This document shows positions 26,901 through 35,917 of a stretch of DNA of 64,000 nucleotides, piece by piece. Within the stretch, counting starts at the first letter, position 1. Every line of letters begins with the position of its first letter. This DNA comes from Salibacterium salarium (lineage in GTDB: Bacteria > Bacillota > Bacilli > Bacillales > Marinococcaceae), in NCBI RefSeq assembly GCF_030813635.1, contig NZ_JAUSUM010000002.1, forward strand, positions 558,001 to 622,000, read 5' to 3'. The notes under the pieces were generated by a model. That model saw nothing but the letters and a program-made list of their open reading frames with translations. It ran no database searches and had not been told where the DNA came from. The position numbers were made by a program, and so were the translations under genes.

Positions 26901-27425
26901 TTCCGCTTTCTTCCAAACTATCGCAATATCATGTAATTTATCAGATAACACTTGTTCCTTTGCTGTTTTATTCTCTATTGCTTCCAATTCTGCTTGGTTT
27001 TTTTGTAATTGTTCAATAGATACTATTTGCCGTTTGAATTCAGTGATTAATCGTTGCATATGATCAACGAATCCTGTTTTGTCTGCAGCTTTTTCATACA
27101 AACGAAATTGTTGTTTCTCTTCTTCTATTATCTTTCGAATGAGCATATACAGTCCATTTTGCTGCAAATAGGTTTTCGTAATACCACCCGTCTCTTGCAG
27201 CACTTTCCATGCCATTCTAGAAAAACTTAAAACTTGTGCCCGTGTTATTCCCGTCTGACTTTTTAAAACAAGATCCTGTTCTGCCTGAAACGTCATTTGG
27301 TCCGGAACTAGATAAATAATTGGCCGTGTCTCATCCGGATGATCCGCAAGTTTGTCCAACATCTCTTGACGAATCGCATGTGTTTTTCCAGTACCTGTCC
27401 TTCCGAGTAGAAATCGAACCCCCAT
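23928..27425 (-). CDS. addB: AddB helicase/nuclease subunit
   Basis: The 1165-aa product has the N-terminal Walker A LLGRTGTGKT (about 6-15) and an inactive-helicase-like central region. At the C-terminus are a RecB-type nuclease (VRIIDYKSSEKD) and cysteines for the AddB iron-sulphur cluster: one in VETFESCAFSQF and three in ACTFCSFKSVC. All four cluster cysteines appear present. The ATG has GGAGGAG 8 nt upstream. It is first in the addB-addA-sbcD-sbcC operon, the order known from Bacillus subtilis. Confidence 0.96.
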   Translation of the reverse strand: MGVRFLLGRTGTGKTHAIRQEMLDKLADHPDETRPIIYLVPDQMTFQAEQDLVLKSQTGITRAQVLSFSRMAWKVLQETGGITKTYLQQNGLYMLIRKIIEEEKQQFRLYEKAADKTGFVDHMQRLITEFKRQIVSIEQLQKNQAELEAIENKTAKEQVLSDKLHDIAIVWKKAEIMLGERYAGAEDYLRLLSEKVQASNYLDGADIYVDGFHSFTPQELSVLEALMEKAYHMTFALTLDKPYDEEPPPLLDLFRQPAVTYQKVKTLADNSSHEASDVTVNVQTFKYKNQALQHAENYFEKRPVVSGQANNYIHLSAAVNRRTEIEATAREINRLVQKQGYRYRDIAVMSRHVENYGDMLQTVFQDYDIPIFLDQQRPMLNHPVMECIRSSLETLSVRWRYEPLFRAWKTDMFFSLNEHWETAKEEIDYLENYVLAYGVSEKHWKQDQPWTYTSQRTPADGVSQKKVEDMETERHLNHLREKYAAPLLNLEKHIKAASTMKEYSVVLYEFLEELRIPEKIERIRDDALDRNDLSEAREHEQVWSSIVEMLEQMVEMAGDEKITFETFYQVVETGLESMTFAIVPPAIDQVTIADMERSRISDVHITFLLGVNEGLLPASFEEEGMLDDEERKWFAEQGIELADDAGTRLLNEQFLIYRALSLPKEKLYLSYPLADEEGKTLQPSVLINQIKDIFPDIEEKLLFNEPQEYNETEQKAFIGPNRKTLSFLTYQLQRWKQGYPVAPIWWDVYNWYVRKNQSAPLSILINSLFYKNKPVQLSSMISKQLYGETLKASVSRVETFESCAFSQFVSYGLRLKERDIYKLEAPDIGQLFHAALKNMTEQIKNEGKEWGALTSQECQTIARRCVARIVPTIQREILLSSHRHQYLQKKLEDTVVRASEILSRQAKVSGFSPIGLELGFGPGEQMPPLRFTLSDGTEMEVAGRIDRVDGAQGEDGVFVRIIDYKSSEKDIQLADVYFGLALQMLVYLDVVLSFSQDWIGSPVKPAGVLYFHVHNPFVLAKQHMEQEELENEFLKRFKMKGLLMAEEEPVRLMDETLTTGHSQIIPAAMKKDGSFYSTSSVLPVEQFESLRRFIREKLQQDGEMIMQGNTNINPFKNGQAKACTFCSFKSVCQFDTSFEANDYRFLSKDKGTITSELFSQEKEEL

Positions 27426-27578
27426 TATTATCTCCTCCAGATTTCGTTTGTAAAGCTTAAATATTCACACGAATCATACGTTCGCCTCTTATATATTCTA
27501 TACATTTTCATAAAAAAGATAAAGCCTTGTCATCTATGAAACTATTCCCACCAATTATACGGTCTTACGTTAAAAAAT

Positions 27579-27618
27579 AAAAAGATTGTTATCCAACATA
27601 ATGGTTAACAATCTTTTT
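27579..27618. terminator. Terminator of the 27705-28013 gene
   Basis: AAAAAGATTGTTA (27579-27591) pairs with TAACAATCTTTTT (27606-27618), a 13-bp perfect stem. It lies downstream of the leftward 27705 gene and upstream of addB. Confidence 0.85.
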
Positions 27619-27704
27619 AGTAGAGGAACTCATAAAACCTTGAACCTTCCGCATTATTTTATTTGTGAAACGAATTCTGCGAAATATAAAAGAATTCTGA
27701 ATAA

Positions 27705-28013
27705 TTAAACGCTTGTCTTTTTGTGAAAATGTTTAATCCCACTGCAACTAAGGTGTTTGAATGGACCAAACCCTGTAATGCGTATGCGTAATTCTTTTTT
27801 TATTTTTAACTGTTCATGAATGTAAATGTTAATACCTTGATAAGAAATTATCTCATACCTTGCTTCGTTTTCCGGTATATCAAAGGTTAACATTACATCA
27901 ACCAGTCCTCGCTGTTTATTTTGATTAAATATAAATAATGGATTCAATGTAACAGATCCGTTATTCTTTTCAATCATATCTACTGTTTTATTATCTATAT
28001 TAATATTGTACAT
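27705..28013 (-). CDS. Small protein resembling the CC/Se-motif family, without the CC motif
   Basis: The 102-aa product starts MYNINIDNKTVDMIEKNNGSVTL and contains YEIISYQGINIYIHEQL, then a beta-rich end (KKELRIRITGFGPFKHLSCSGIKHF). This layout resembles small CC/Se-motif proteins of Firmicutes, whose central Cys-Cys or Cys-Sec pair should fall near residue 30. Here that region reads FIFNQNKQRGLVDV and lacks cysteine. The assignment is tentative. AGGGGG lies 8 nt before the ATG. A TATAAT -10 (28048-28053, minus strand) lies upstream and a strong terminator follows. Confidence 0.5.
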   Translation of the reverse strand: MYNINIDNKTVDMIEKNNGSVTLNPLFIFNQNKQRGLVDVMLTFDIPENEARYEIISYQGINIYIHEQLKIKKELRIRITGFGPFKHLSCSGIKHFHKKTSV

Positions 28014-28296
28014 TAAAAAAACCCCCTATTAATATCGATTCAATTAGATTATAACACGAAGATATAAGTATTTATCAATAGATATAAAGAGAATTTTTGA
28101 TATGAAATGATTTCATTACAATTGACAAGGGTATATAACTTTTAAAAAGAACTCACTACTAATAATTAATCTTGTCTATATGTTCTGACGAATAAATTGA
28201 CCAAAATGTTTGGAACTTAGGAAGTTTAGATTAAAAAAACCGTTTTCACTTTTTTTACGCTAGATCCGCCCACATAAAAAATTCTTATCTATTAAT
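28014..28296. promoter_or_regulatory. Upstream region of the 27705 gene with a 15-bp palindrome
   Basis: It holds a minus-strand -10 TATAAT (28048-28053) with a possible TTGATA -35 at a long 19-bp spacing. ATGAAAT-g-ATTTCAT at 28102-28116 is a perfect palindrome of the 7-1-7 layout used by Fur-family operators, though it does not match a known consensus closely. No gene is visible. Confidence 0.4.
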
Positions 28297-28570
28297 AAAA
28301 AGGGGCTGGGACTAAACCTTTATAAGATAGAAAAATGCCGAACGATTTTACAAAATCGTTCGGCATTTTTCGTTCTGCGCCAAAATACTTCGCTTTCCGC
28401 GGGCACGGCTCGAGCCTCCTCGGCAGAAAACCCCTGCCTGCGGGGTCTCGAGACACGTGCTTTTCCCGCAGGAGTCGAAGCATTTTGGCTCCGCTAATAT
28501 GCAACTCTTGACCAGCGCAAGACATTCGTGTTCACTACCGCATATTTTTCTTTTGTCCCAACCTCTTTTT
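28297..28570. repeat. Bacillaceae-type dispersed repeat element with imperfect terminal inverted repeats
   Basis: The 274-bp unit is bounded by AAAAAGGGGCTGGGACTAAA (28297-28316) and TTTTGTCCCAACCTCTTTTT (28551-28570), inverted repeats matching at 16 of 20 positions. Inside are a 19-bp perfect hairpin (28331-28349 with 28352-28370) and a GC-rich core containing CGCTTTCCGCGGGCA (around 28392). The core is answered by an imperfect inverted copy ending in GGAGTCGAAG. This core is familiar from intergenic repeats across Bacillaceae. No transposase is encoded, so it is MITE- or REP-like. It ends 3 bp from the odhB stop and may terminate odhAB transcripts. Confidence 0.8.
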
Positions 28571-28573
28571 ACA

Positions 28574-29827
28574 TTAGCCCTCTAGAAGGAGTGACTCTGG
28601 ATCTTCTAGAAGTTCTTTTAATTTCACAAGGAAGCTGACTGCTTCTTTTCCATCTACGATACGGTGGTCATAAGAAAGAGCCACATACATCATAGGGCGG
28701 TTTTCCATTTTATCTTGATCAATTGCAACGGGGCGCCATTGGATTTTGTGCATGCCTAAGATTCCGACTTGCGGTCCATTCAGAATAGGAGTAGAAAGCA
28801 ATGACCCGAACACTCCACCGTTTGTTATTGTAAATGATCCACCTTGTAAATCTTTTAACGTTAACTTGTTATCTCTAGCTTTTAATGACAAATCGACAAC
28901 CTCTTGTTCAAGTTCTGCAAATGATTTTCTATCGGCATCACGTACAACTGGAACAACTAATCCGTCGTCAGTTGATACGGCCATACCGATATCATAAAAA
29001 TATTTTTGAATGATTTCATTACCACTTATTTCAGCATTAAGAAGTGGAAATTTCTTCAAGGAGGCAATAACTGCTTTCGTGAAGAAAGACATGAACCCTA
29101 ATCGTACATCATGCTGTTGTTGGAAAGACTCTTTCCAACGCTTTCTCACATCCATAACAGCTGTCATATCAATTTCATTAAATGTAGTGAGCATAGCAGA
29201 AGTTTGTTGAACCTCTACAAGTCGATTTGCAATCGTTTGACGGCGTCTCGACATTCTAATCCGCTCAACTGGCTTTCCTTCAAATTCATCTGTAGGAACT
29301 GTTTCTTTTTTGGCCGTCTTTCCTTGTGAAGCTGAAGACGCTGCTATATTTTTTTCGTAGTCTTCTACATCTTCTTTTCTTACCCTGCCTAAAGGATCTT
29401 TTGTCGGTACTTGATTAAGGTCTAGTCCTTTTTCACGAGCCAGTTTTCTTGCTGATGGAGATGCAACCGGGCGATCCTCAGCAGAATCTCCGCCTTCTTT
29501 TTGAGCAGGTTGTGATGGTTCAGAGGATTGTTCTGGTTGATTTTCTTCTTTAGAGCTTTCTTTAGCAGCCGGTGGTGCCTGTCCTGCTTCGCCACTCTCA
29601 TCAATATGACCAATAACATCTCCAACCTCTACTGTATCTCCCGCTTCTTTTAGAAGGTCTTGAATGACGCCGGATTGGTCTGTTGTAATTTCAACATTAA
29701 TTTTATCTGTTTCTAACTCAGCTATGTTTTCTCCTTTTTCTACCTTATCGCCGGGTTGCTTTAACCATTCTGCAATCGTGCCCTCTGTGATTGATTCCGC
29801 AAGCTCTGGTACTTTAATTTCAGCCAT
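28574..29827 (-). CDS. odhB: 2-oxoglutarate dehydrogenase E2 (dihydrolipoyl succinyltransferase)
   Basis: The 417-aa product has an N-terminal lipoyl domain (1-77) with the lipoylated lysine in [11 protein letters not shown], and an acidic Pro/Glu/Ser linker (about 78-125). An E3-binding domain follows ([22 protein letters not shown], about 118-140), then the catalytic domain ending in the conserved [18 protein letters not shown]. It transfers the succinyl group to CoA. AGGAGG lies upstream of the ATG, 13 nt after the odhA stop. It forms a two-gene operon with odhA. E3 is not encoded here. Confidence 0.96.
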   Translation of the reverse strand: MAEIKVPELAESITEGTIAEWLKQPGDKVEKGENIAELETDKINVEITTDQSGVIQDLLKEAGDTVEVGDVIGHIDESGEAGQAPPAAKESSKEENQPEQSSEPSQPAQKEGGDSAEDRPVASPSARKLAREKGLDLNQVPTKDPLGRVRKEDVEDYEKNIAASSASQGKTAKKETVPTDEFEGKPVERIRMSRRRQTIANRLVEVQQTSAMLTTFNEIDMTAVMDVRKRWKESFQQQHDVRLGFMSFFTKAVIASLKKFPLLNAEISGNEIIQKYFYDIGMAVSTDDGLVVPVVRDADRKSFAELEQEVVDLSLKARDNKLTLKDLQGGSFTITNGGVFGSLLSTPILNGPQVGILGMHKIQWRPVAIDQDKMENRPMMYVALSYDHRIVDGKEAVSFLVKLKELLEDPESLLLEG

Positions 29828-29840
29828 GAATGAGTCCTCC

Positions 29841-32678
29841 TTATTCTTTTCCTGCTAATGCTTCATTTATAATCCGGTTTTGTTCTTTTTTATGTGCATT
29901 CGGATCTCCTTCAGACGGACTGGAACGGCGGCGTCTGCCAATATAACTTGTTTCCGCACCTTTTGGAGCAATGTCGCGCAGAAGCGGTTGAATATAACTC
30001 CAAGATCCCATGTTCTCAGGTTCTTCTTGTACCCACTTAACCTCTTTCACGTTAGGATAATCAGATAAAATGGCTTGTATTTCTTCTGCTGGGAAAGGAT
30101 ATAATTCTTCTACTCGAATAATGTGTAACCAATCAGGAACATTGTCATCAGCTATCGCTTCATGTAAATCTACCGCTACTTTCCCGGAAGCAAAAATAAT
30201 ACGGGTGACCTTCTTTTTAGATTTTCCTGTTTTAGGTTCTTCTACAACTGCGTGAAAATGTTCATTGGTCAGTTTCTCAGGTGATGATGCAACATTTTGG
30301 TTTCTTAAAAGTCCTTTTGGTGTCATTAAAACGAGTGGACGCATTTCTTCGGTTCCCAAAGTAGCTGCCTGCCGACGTAATAAATGGAAATATTGAGCGG
30401 AACTGGTCACATTCGCAACGTTCCAATTGTTCTCTGCTGCTAAAGTCAAGAAGCGCTCCAAACGCGCACTAGAATGTTCAGGACCCTGCCCTTCATAGGC
30501 ATGTGGTAAAAGGAATACAATACCAGATTTTTGACCCCATTTAGCTCTTCCTGCTGAAATAAATTGATCAAATACTACTTGGGCCGCATTAGCAAAATCA
30601 CCAAATTGCGCTTCCCATAATACAAGTGTTGTTGGTTCATGAACATTATATCCATACTCAAAGCCTACAATAGAAGCTTCCGACAAAGGACTATTGTAAA
30701 TGGCAAAAGAAGCATTCGCGTTGGACAGAGTATGAAGTGGTGAATAAATATCGCCATTTTTATAATCGTGCAATACAAGATGGCGGTGTGCAAATGTTCC
30801 TCTTTGGGTGTCTTGGCCTGTCAATCGAACCGGCGTACCTTCTGACAAAATCGTCGCAAAGGCCAACGTCTCAGCGTGAGCCCAATCAACTTTACCGCCT
30901 TCTTCTAGAGCATCTTCTCTCCGCTCAAGTATTTTTTTCAACTTTGGAAATACGTTAAACCCGTCCGGCCATGTAATTAATTCTTTATTAATTTGTTTTA
31001 AATCGTCTGCATCATAGCCTGTTTCCACAACAGGTAATCGCCGCTCTACTTCTTGAGGAATTTCTTCTTCCTCTGGTTCAGCAGATTTATTGTCAGCAAC
31101 TTTTTCATATTGATTAGCTAAAAAGTGATCTGTATCTTCTTTAAGCTTGTCGACTTCTTCTTGTGAAAACACATTGTCTTTTACAAGCTGATTAGCATAA
31201 ACTTCTCGAACTCTTGGATGCTTTTTGATTATTTCATACATATATGGCTGGGTTGCAACAGGTTCGTCCATTTCATTATGTCCAAAGCGTCTATAACCAA
31301 TCAAATCAATAAGAAAATCTTTGCTAAAGCGGTTTCTGTATTCATAAGCAAGCTTTACCGCTGCCATACAGGCATCGGGGTCGTCAGCATTCACATGGAC
31401 GATTGGTATCTCATAGCCTTTTGCCGGATCACTTGCATACGTGGTAGAACGTGAATCGTGTGTATCCGTTGTGAATCCGAGCTGGTTATTGGCAATAACA
31501 TGAAGGGTTCCGCCGGTTTGATACCCTTTCAATCTGCTCATGTTCAGCGTTTCTGTGACAATACCTTCTCCAGGAAACGCAGCGTCTCCATGAATAAGTA
31601 CTGCTATTGCTTTAGAGGTGTCCTGTTGAGGGAAGCCTGCTTCTGAACTATCATCTTGTGATGCTCGAGCGTATCCTTCTACCACTGGGTTTACAAATTC
31701 TAAGTGACTTGGATTATTGGCTAAAGTTATACGAGAATCAAAAGGCTCTTGTTGTACTTTTTTATGGGCTCCTAAATGATATTTCACATCGCCCGTCCAA
31801 CCATAGTTAATACCAATAGATCCTTCAGAAGGAACGAAATCCTTATTAGGGGCGTGCTGAAACTCTGAAAATATAAGGTCATAAGGCTTTCCTAAAACAT
31901 GGGCAAGCACACTCAACCTACCACGGTGTGCCATGCCAATCATGACGTCTCTAGCACCATCTTGAATCGCATCTTGTGCAAAGTCATCAAGCATCGGTAC
32001 AAGCGCGTCTACCCCTTCAATCGAAAATCTTTTTTGACCGACAAACGTTTTGTGGACAAATTGTTCAAAACTGTCCACCTCTGTCAAACTGTTTAATGTT
32101 TTTTTTCGTTTCTCAGGGGACAAAGAACGATAAATGTGCCCTGATTCCACTTGACGATTCAACCACTGATGCTCTTCTACATCATGTACATGATCAAACT
32201 CAAAAGCTATCGATTGGGTATACATTTCCTTTAAATGATTAATAGCTTCTAATCCGTCATTTATGTGATCTGGAGCATCAGGGCAAATCATTTCGACAGG
32301 GAGTTGTCTCAAATCACCTTCAGTCAACCCATACTCATCAATTTTTAAAAAGGATGTTTCACCGCTTGGCTCCTGAAGTGGATTAACATCTGCAGAAAGA
32401 TGACCATGAATTCGGATATTATCCGTAAGTTTAACTGCTGCTGCAACTTTTTTTGCCATGTCCATGTCCGTTTTTTTGTCTGTAGTTACAGAGGTCTGTC
32501 CATTAGTAAACGATTGTTCAACTTGTGGAGCACCGTATTGATCAAACCACTTTTTTGTTTCGGGATCAAGCGACTCCGGATTTTCTTTATAGTCCTCGTA
32601 AAGATCCATTAAATAGCCAAGGTTCGGACCAAAAAATTCCTGCCATGGCTCTTCGTGCTTGGCTGCGTTTTTGCTCAT
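29841..32678 (-). CDS. odhA: 2-oxoglutarate dehydrogenase E1 component
   Basis: The 945-aa product starts [30 protein letters not shown]. It contains the family hallmarks [69 protein letters not shown] and FGHNEMDEP, and the C-terminal transketolase-like half with [13 protein letters not shown] and [19 protein letters not shown]. It decarboxylates 2-oxoglutarate with thiamine diphosphate in the TCA cycle. ATG 32678 has GGAGG 9 nt upstream; an in-frame upstream start (32747) lacks one. A matching sigma-A promoter lies about 170 nt upstream. Confidence 0.96.
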   Translation of the reverse strand: MSKNAAKHEEPWQEFFGPNLGYLMDLYEDYKENPESLDPETKKWFDQYGAPQVEQSFTNGQTSVTTDKKTDMDMAKKVAAAVKLTDNIRIHGHLSADVNPLQEPSGETSFLKIDEYGLTEGDLRQLPVEMICPDAPDHINDGLEAINHLKEMYTQSIAFEFDHVHDVEEHQWLNRQVESGHIYRSLSPEKRKKTLNSLTEVDSFEQFVHKTFVGQKRFSIEGVDALVPMLDDFAQDAIQDGARDVMIGMAHRGRLSVLAHVLGKPYDLIFSEFQHAPNKDFVPSEGSIGINYGWTGDVKYHLGAHKKVQQEPFDSRITLANNPSHLEFVNPVVEGYARASQDDSSEAGFPQQDTSKAIAVLIHGDAAFPGEGIVTETLNMSRLKGYQTGGTLHVIANNQLGFTTDTHDSRSTTYASDPAKGYEIPIVHVNADDPDACMAAVKLAYEYRNRFSKDFLIDLIGYRRFGHNEMDEPVATQPYMYEIIKKHPRVREVYANQLVKDNVFSQEEVDKLKEDTDHFLANQYEKVADNKSAEPEEEEIPQEVERRLPVVETGYDADDLKQINKELITWPDGFNVFPKLKKILERREDALEEGGKVDWAHAETLAFATILSEGTPVRLTGQDTQRGTFAHRHLVLHDYKNGDIYSPLHTLSNANASFAIYNSPLSEASIVGFEYGYNVHEPTTLVLWEAQFGDFANAAQVVFDQFISAGRAKWGQKSGIVFLLPHAYEGQGPEHSSARLERFLTLAAENNWNVANVTSSAQYFHLLRRQAATLGTEEMRPLVLMTPKGLLRNQNVASSPEKLTNEHFHAVVEEPKTGKSKKKVTRIIFASGKVAVDLHEAIADDNVPDWLHIIRVEELYPFPAEEIQAILSDYPNVKEVKWVQEEPENMGSWSYIQPLLRDIAPKGAETSYIGRRRRSSPSEGDPNAHKKEQNRIINEALAGKE

Positions 32679-32844
32679 CTGGCTATACCTCCAAATGGTA
32701 CGTGATAGTTGGTTCTTGGAAAATATGTAGAATCTATTCCTCTTCAAAAGATTAACTTGTTTCTATCCCTTTCCAATCACCTCTTTCACTTGTTATACCT
32801 GCTTATTCTATATCCTTATTGCCTAGTTCTTTGTTGATACTTTT

Positions 32845-32873
32845 ATTCTAACACGATACTAAAGGGTTCTCAA
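32845..32873 (-). promoter_or_regulatory. Sigma-A promoter of odhAB
   Basis: On the minus strand -35 TTGAGA (32868-32873) and -10 TAGAAT (32845-32850) are separated by exactly 17 bp. The resulting leader is about 160 nt. Confidence 0.7.
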
Positions 32874-33110
32874 AAGTCGTCGCACATAAATATAACACGG
32901 AATGCAATAGAATATAAATATGTAGAAACAGGTATGAAAAAATATTTTTAGTAAAAAAATTTTTGTACAATTATTCTGGATGAAACTCACGTCCACACTG
33001 TTATTGTACAACAATTCAGTTATAATAACAGTGTCTCTTATAAAATTTTTAATGATTATCGTTATTTCAAAATGTATAATGTCGTTATGCAATAGAAAGG
33101 AGTACAAAAA
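32874..33110. promoter_or_regulatory. Divergent odhAB / HAD-gene control region with paired palindromes
   Basis: TTGTACAA occurs twice, at 32963-32970 and 33004-33011, 41 bp apart (about four helical turns). An 11-bp perfect inverted repeat (ACACTGTTATT at 32995-33005, AATAACAGTGT at 33024-33034) overlaps the second copy. A plus-strand TATAAT (33075-33080) lies 31 nt before the HAD-gene ATG with no clear -35. Together with the odh promoter region, no gene occupies 32679-33110. Confidence 0.45.
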
Positions 33111-33890
33111 ATGATAAAAGCGTTAATGTTTGATCTTGACGATACATTATTGTGGGACAAAAAAAGTGTTAAGGAGTCTTTTCGAGCTGTTTGTTTAGAA
33201 GCAGAAAAAGAGACGGGTATTGATCATGAATCCTTTGAGCAAACCGTTAGAGATAAGGCAGCAGAATTATATGCTACTTATGAATCGTATGATTTTACTA
33301 AGAAAATCGGCATTAATCCGTTTGAAGGTTTATGGGGAGAATTTGATGATAAAACTAATATCGGGTTTCGAAAAATGCATCAAGACATGCCTGATTATCA
33401 AATAAAAACTTGGGTCAACGCCCTTAATGAACACGGTATTAATGATGTTGATTTAGGTAAAAAACTTGCTGCTCGTTTTCCCTATCATCGAAAAAAGCTT
33501 CCATTTGTATACGAAGATACATTTGAAGTACTAACAAAGCTTAAAAATAATTATCGACTTTTCCTACTTACCAATGGATCACCCACTCTTCAAGACAAGA
33601 AACTTGAAATGACACCTCAATTAATTCCTTACTTTGACTATATTTTAGTTTCAGGTGCATTTGGTGTCGGTAAACCTGATCCTTCTATCTTTGAACATTC
33701 TTTACAATTATTAAACCTAAAACCTTCCGAAGCAATAATGATCGGAGATAACCTTTTAACAGATATAGATGGAGCAAATAAAGCCGGGATGAAAAATATT
33801 TGGATAAATCGAGAGGGAAAACAACCTTTAGGTAATATCCCGTGCACCAATGAAGTGAGCAGCCTTTCGGAACTTCTCACATTATTATAA
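33111..33890 (+). CDS. HAD-superfamily phosphatase (YsaA-like)
   Basis: The 259-aa product has all four HAD motifs: motif I FDLDDTLLWD (residues 7-16, nucleophile Asp8), motif II LLTNGSP (about 159-165), the lysine of motif III in GVGKPDPSIFEH (about 183-194) and motif IV MIGDNLLTDIDGA (about 207-219). The alpha-helical cap (about 15-110) contains KIGINPFEGLWGEF, reminding me of Bacillus YsaA. It is a Mg-dependent phosphatase of unknown substrate. GAAAGGAG lies 8 nt before the ATG. It appears monocistronic. Confidence 0.87.
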   Translation: MIKALMFDLDDTLLWDKKSVKESFRAVCLEAEKETGIDHESFEQTVRDKAAELYATYESYDFTKKIGINPFEGLWGEFDDKTNIGFRKMHQDMPDYQIKTWVNALNEHGINDVDLGKKLAARFPYHRKKLPFVYEDTFEVLTKLKNNYRLFLLTNGSPTLQDKKLEMTPQLIPYFDYILVSGAFGVGKPDPSIFEHSLQLLNLKPSEAIMIGDNLLTDIDGANKAGMKNIWINREGKQPLGNIPCTNEVSSLSELLTLL

Positions 33891-34071
33891 GACCGTCATT
33901 TTTAATCATAATTATTTGAAAATAGTTTAATCTATTGTCTCTTACCATCATCTCCTTTATAATGAATTACGAAATTTTATACATTGAACGCAATCTTTTT
34001 TTGTGTTTTTTCCCTCATTTCAAAGAGGATTAAGTATAAGTATACATTATATTTTATAAAGAGGTGGAACA

Positions 34072-35412
34072 ATGGACAATAAAATAAGAGAAACAAAAGA
34101 AAGATCACTTATACGATTTCTCCTCCCCTCTTTAATTGGAATCTTTTTGTTCATGATACCGATTAAAGTGGATGGAGAAATAACGATTCCAGTAGCGATA
34201 CTTGCTGATAAACTAGGTGGATTAGCCGAAAATGCTTTACCGGCTATTGCTGTATTGTTTATGGCTGTTGCTGTGGCTGGTTCATTCATTGTAAAAAAAG
34301 TAAAACCTGTTTCAACATTTGTTCAATCTTTATTTGAAGTAACCATACCTTGGTTGGTCATAAGAATTTTGGGGTTAATTTTCTCTGCCATGGTGTTGTG
34401 GAACATTGGTCCGGATTGGCTTATATCAAGTGCAACCGGCGGGCTATTATTAGAATCATTAATACCACTACTCATTACAGTATTTTTATTTGCTGGATTA
34501 TTTCTTCCGTTATTATTAAATTTTGGTTTATTAGAATTTTGTGGCGCCGTATTCTCACCAATTATGCGTCCTCTTTTCACCTTACCAGGACGTTCATCTA
34601 TTGATTGTGCCGCTTCTTGGCTGGGGGATGGGACCATTGGTGTGTTGCTCACAAATCAGCAATATGAACAAGGGTACTATTCTAAGCGCGAAGCTGCAGT
34701 GATTGGAACAACTTTTTCTGTTGTATCCATCACATTTAGTATAGTAATCTTGTCTGATCTAAATTTAACGGAATACATCATCCCATATTATTTAACAATA
34801 GTAGTTGCTGGATTCGTCGCAGCATTAATTATGCCACGCATCCCTCCATTATCAAAAAAGAAAGATGACTTTTATAATCAACCCAATCGAGAAAATGAAA
34901 GCAAACGACCTTCTCAATTAAATGTGTTTCAATGGGGGATTCGGGAAGCTTCGAAAAGGGCTGCACAAAACAACTTTTCATCCGTTTTGAAAGGCGGTAC
35001 AAAAAATGTACTGGATATGTGGATTGGCGTCATTCCGGTTGTAATGGCACTTGGTACAATCGCGGTTGTCATTGCAGAAAGTACACCTTTCTTTTCGATT
35101 ATAGGAACTCCTTTCGTTCCTTTATTGCAGTTATTCCAAGTTCCTGAAGCTGCCGAAGCTTCTCAAACAATGCTGGTCGGATTTGCTGACATGTTACTGC
35201 CTTCTATTCTGGGGGCAGAAATCGAGAGTGAAATGACTCGTTTTGTTATTGCTTCTTTATCTGTTACGCAGTTAATATATATGTCAGAAGTCGGTGGGCT
35301 TTTATTGGCATCAAAACTTCCGCTTAAATTCACGGATCTCGTTTTGATTTTCTTAGAAAGAACCATAATAACTCTTCCGGTTATTGTTGGTTGTGCTCAC
35401 CTTATCTTTTAA
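34072..35412 (+). CDS. YjiH-family membrane protein (nucleoside-recognition/GATE domain)
   Basis: The 446-aa product has about ten transmembrane helices. The N-terminal half holds RFLLPSLIGIFLFMIPIKVDGEITIPVAILAD, and the middle holds PLFTLPGRSSIDCAASWLGDGTIGVLLTNQQYEQGYYSKREAAVIGTTFSVVSITF, both typical of YjiH proteins with a GATE domain. The C-terminal half repeats the pattern (IGVIPVVMALGTIAVVIAEST). Members are presumed transporters or gates; the substrate is unknown. AGAGGTGG precedes the ATG. A shared terminator separates it from the convergent 35449 gene. Confidence 0.82.
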   Translation: MDNKIRETKERSLIRFLLPSLIGIFLFMIPIKVDGEITIPVAILADKLGGLAENALPAIAVLFMAVAVAGSFIVKKVKPVSTFVQSLFEVTIPWLVIRILGLIFSAMVLWNIGPDWLISSATGGLLLESLIPLLITVFLFAGLFLPLLLNFGLLEFCGAVFSPIMRPLFTLPGRSSIDCAASWLGDGTIGVLLTNQQYEQGYYSKREAAVIGTTFSVVSITFSIVILSDLNLTEYIIPYYLTIVVAGFVAALIMPRIPPLSKKKDDFYNQPNRENESKRPSQLNVFQWGIREASKRAAQNNFSSVLKGGTKNVLDMWIGVIPVVMALGTIAVVIAESTPFFSIIGTPFVPLLQLFQVPEAAEASQTMLVGFADMLLPSILGAEIESEMTRFVIASLSVTQLIYMSEVGGLLLASKLPLKFTDLVLIFLERTIITLPVIVGCAHLIF

Positions 35413-35450
35413 AAAAGACTGGGATGCCTTTTGAAGGCTCCCAGTTTTTT
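35411..35450. terminator. Bidirectional terminator between convergent genes
   Basis: A six-A tract and ACTGGG (35418-35423), with an inner GCCTT/AAGGC stem, pair with CCCAGT (35440-35445) followed by a T tract. It serves both the YjiH-family gene and the leftward 35449 gene. Confidence 0.9.
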
Positions 35451-35760
35451 AAGCTTCTTTACGTTTTTTTCCGTACCATTCGTCTAACACTTTCGCATCC
35501 AATACTTTATTTTCAATAAAGTGTCTTTGCGATTCATTAAATTCATCATGCCATGGAACGCTTAACTCTTCTGCCAGGCTCACAATGGTAAGTAATTCCT
35601 GCCATGCAACATATCGTTTATACCAAAAAAATTGAGGTTGCTCACTCATATAAGGATAAAGATCATCAAACTCCGTATGTTTGCAATCAATCGTACGTTC
35701 AAATTGGTCTTTCGCCCCTTGTATTTTTTCTGTAAAAAAATTCGGAATTTCTTGGTTCAT
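35449..35760 (-). CDS. Hypothetical 103-residue protein
   Basis: The product begins MNQEIPNFFTEKIQGAKDQFERTI and is rich in aromatic residues in the middle (YPYMSEQPQFFWYKRYVAWQELL). It is acidic, soluble and probably helical. ATG 35760 has GGAGG 7 nt upstream and is preferred to the longer frame at 35781. I do not recognise the family. A CGAAAAGCGTTTATA sequence about 60 nt upstream looks weakly like a cre site. It is a single-gene unit ending in a shared terminator. Confidence 0.6.
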   Translation of the reverse strand: MNQEIPNFFTEKIQGAKDQFERTIDCKHTEFDDLYPYMSEQPQFFWYKRYVAWQELLTIVSLAEELSVPWHDEFNESQRHFIENKVLDAKVLDEWYGKKRKEA

Positions 35761-35869
35761 CTCTCTCCCTCCAACCTTCACTATTTATACTACCAATTTT
35801 CTCATAGCCGGGGTTATTCGAAAAGCGTTTATATAGAATCTAAACATTATCGTTTAATATGGCGTGAAT

Positions 35870-35907
35870 TAAAAAAACAGAACCTAGATTATCACCTAAG
35901 GTTCTGT
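35870..35907 (-). terminator. Terminator of the 35918-36610 gene
   Basis: ACAGAACCTA (35877-35886) pairs with TAAGGTTCTGT (35897-35907) with one bulged base. Read leftward, a run of seven T residues follows. Confidence 0.85.
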
Positions 35908-35917
35908 TCATTAATTT

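Noticed and set aside
28118-28135. Possible sigma-B promoter (GGGTAT near a TTGACA) upstream of the repeat.
   Set aside because: The -35 element is poor at all allowed spacings, and no gene lies downstream in that direction.
28292-28525. A 77-residue open frame on the minus strand inside the repeat element.
   Set aside because: It runs through the inverted repeats and the perfect hairpin, has no good ribosome binding site, and its residues look like translated GC-rich repeat.
34323-34652. A minus-strand frame opposite the YjiH-family gene.
   Set aside because: Antisense shadow within a strong membrane-protein gene, with no ribosome binding site.
35815-35830. cre-like GAAAAGCGTTTATA upstream of the 35449 gene.
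   Set aside because: It matches about 11 of 14 positions of a loose consensus in AT-rich DNA, with no promoter to anchor it.
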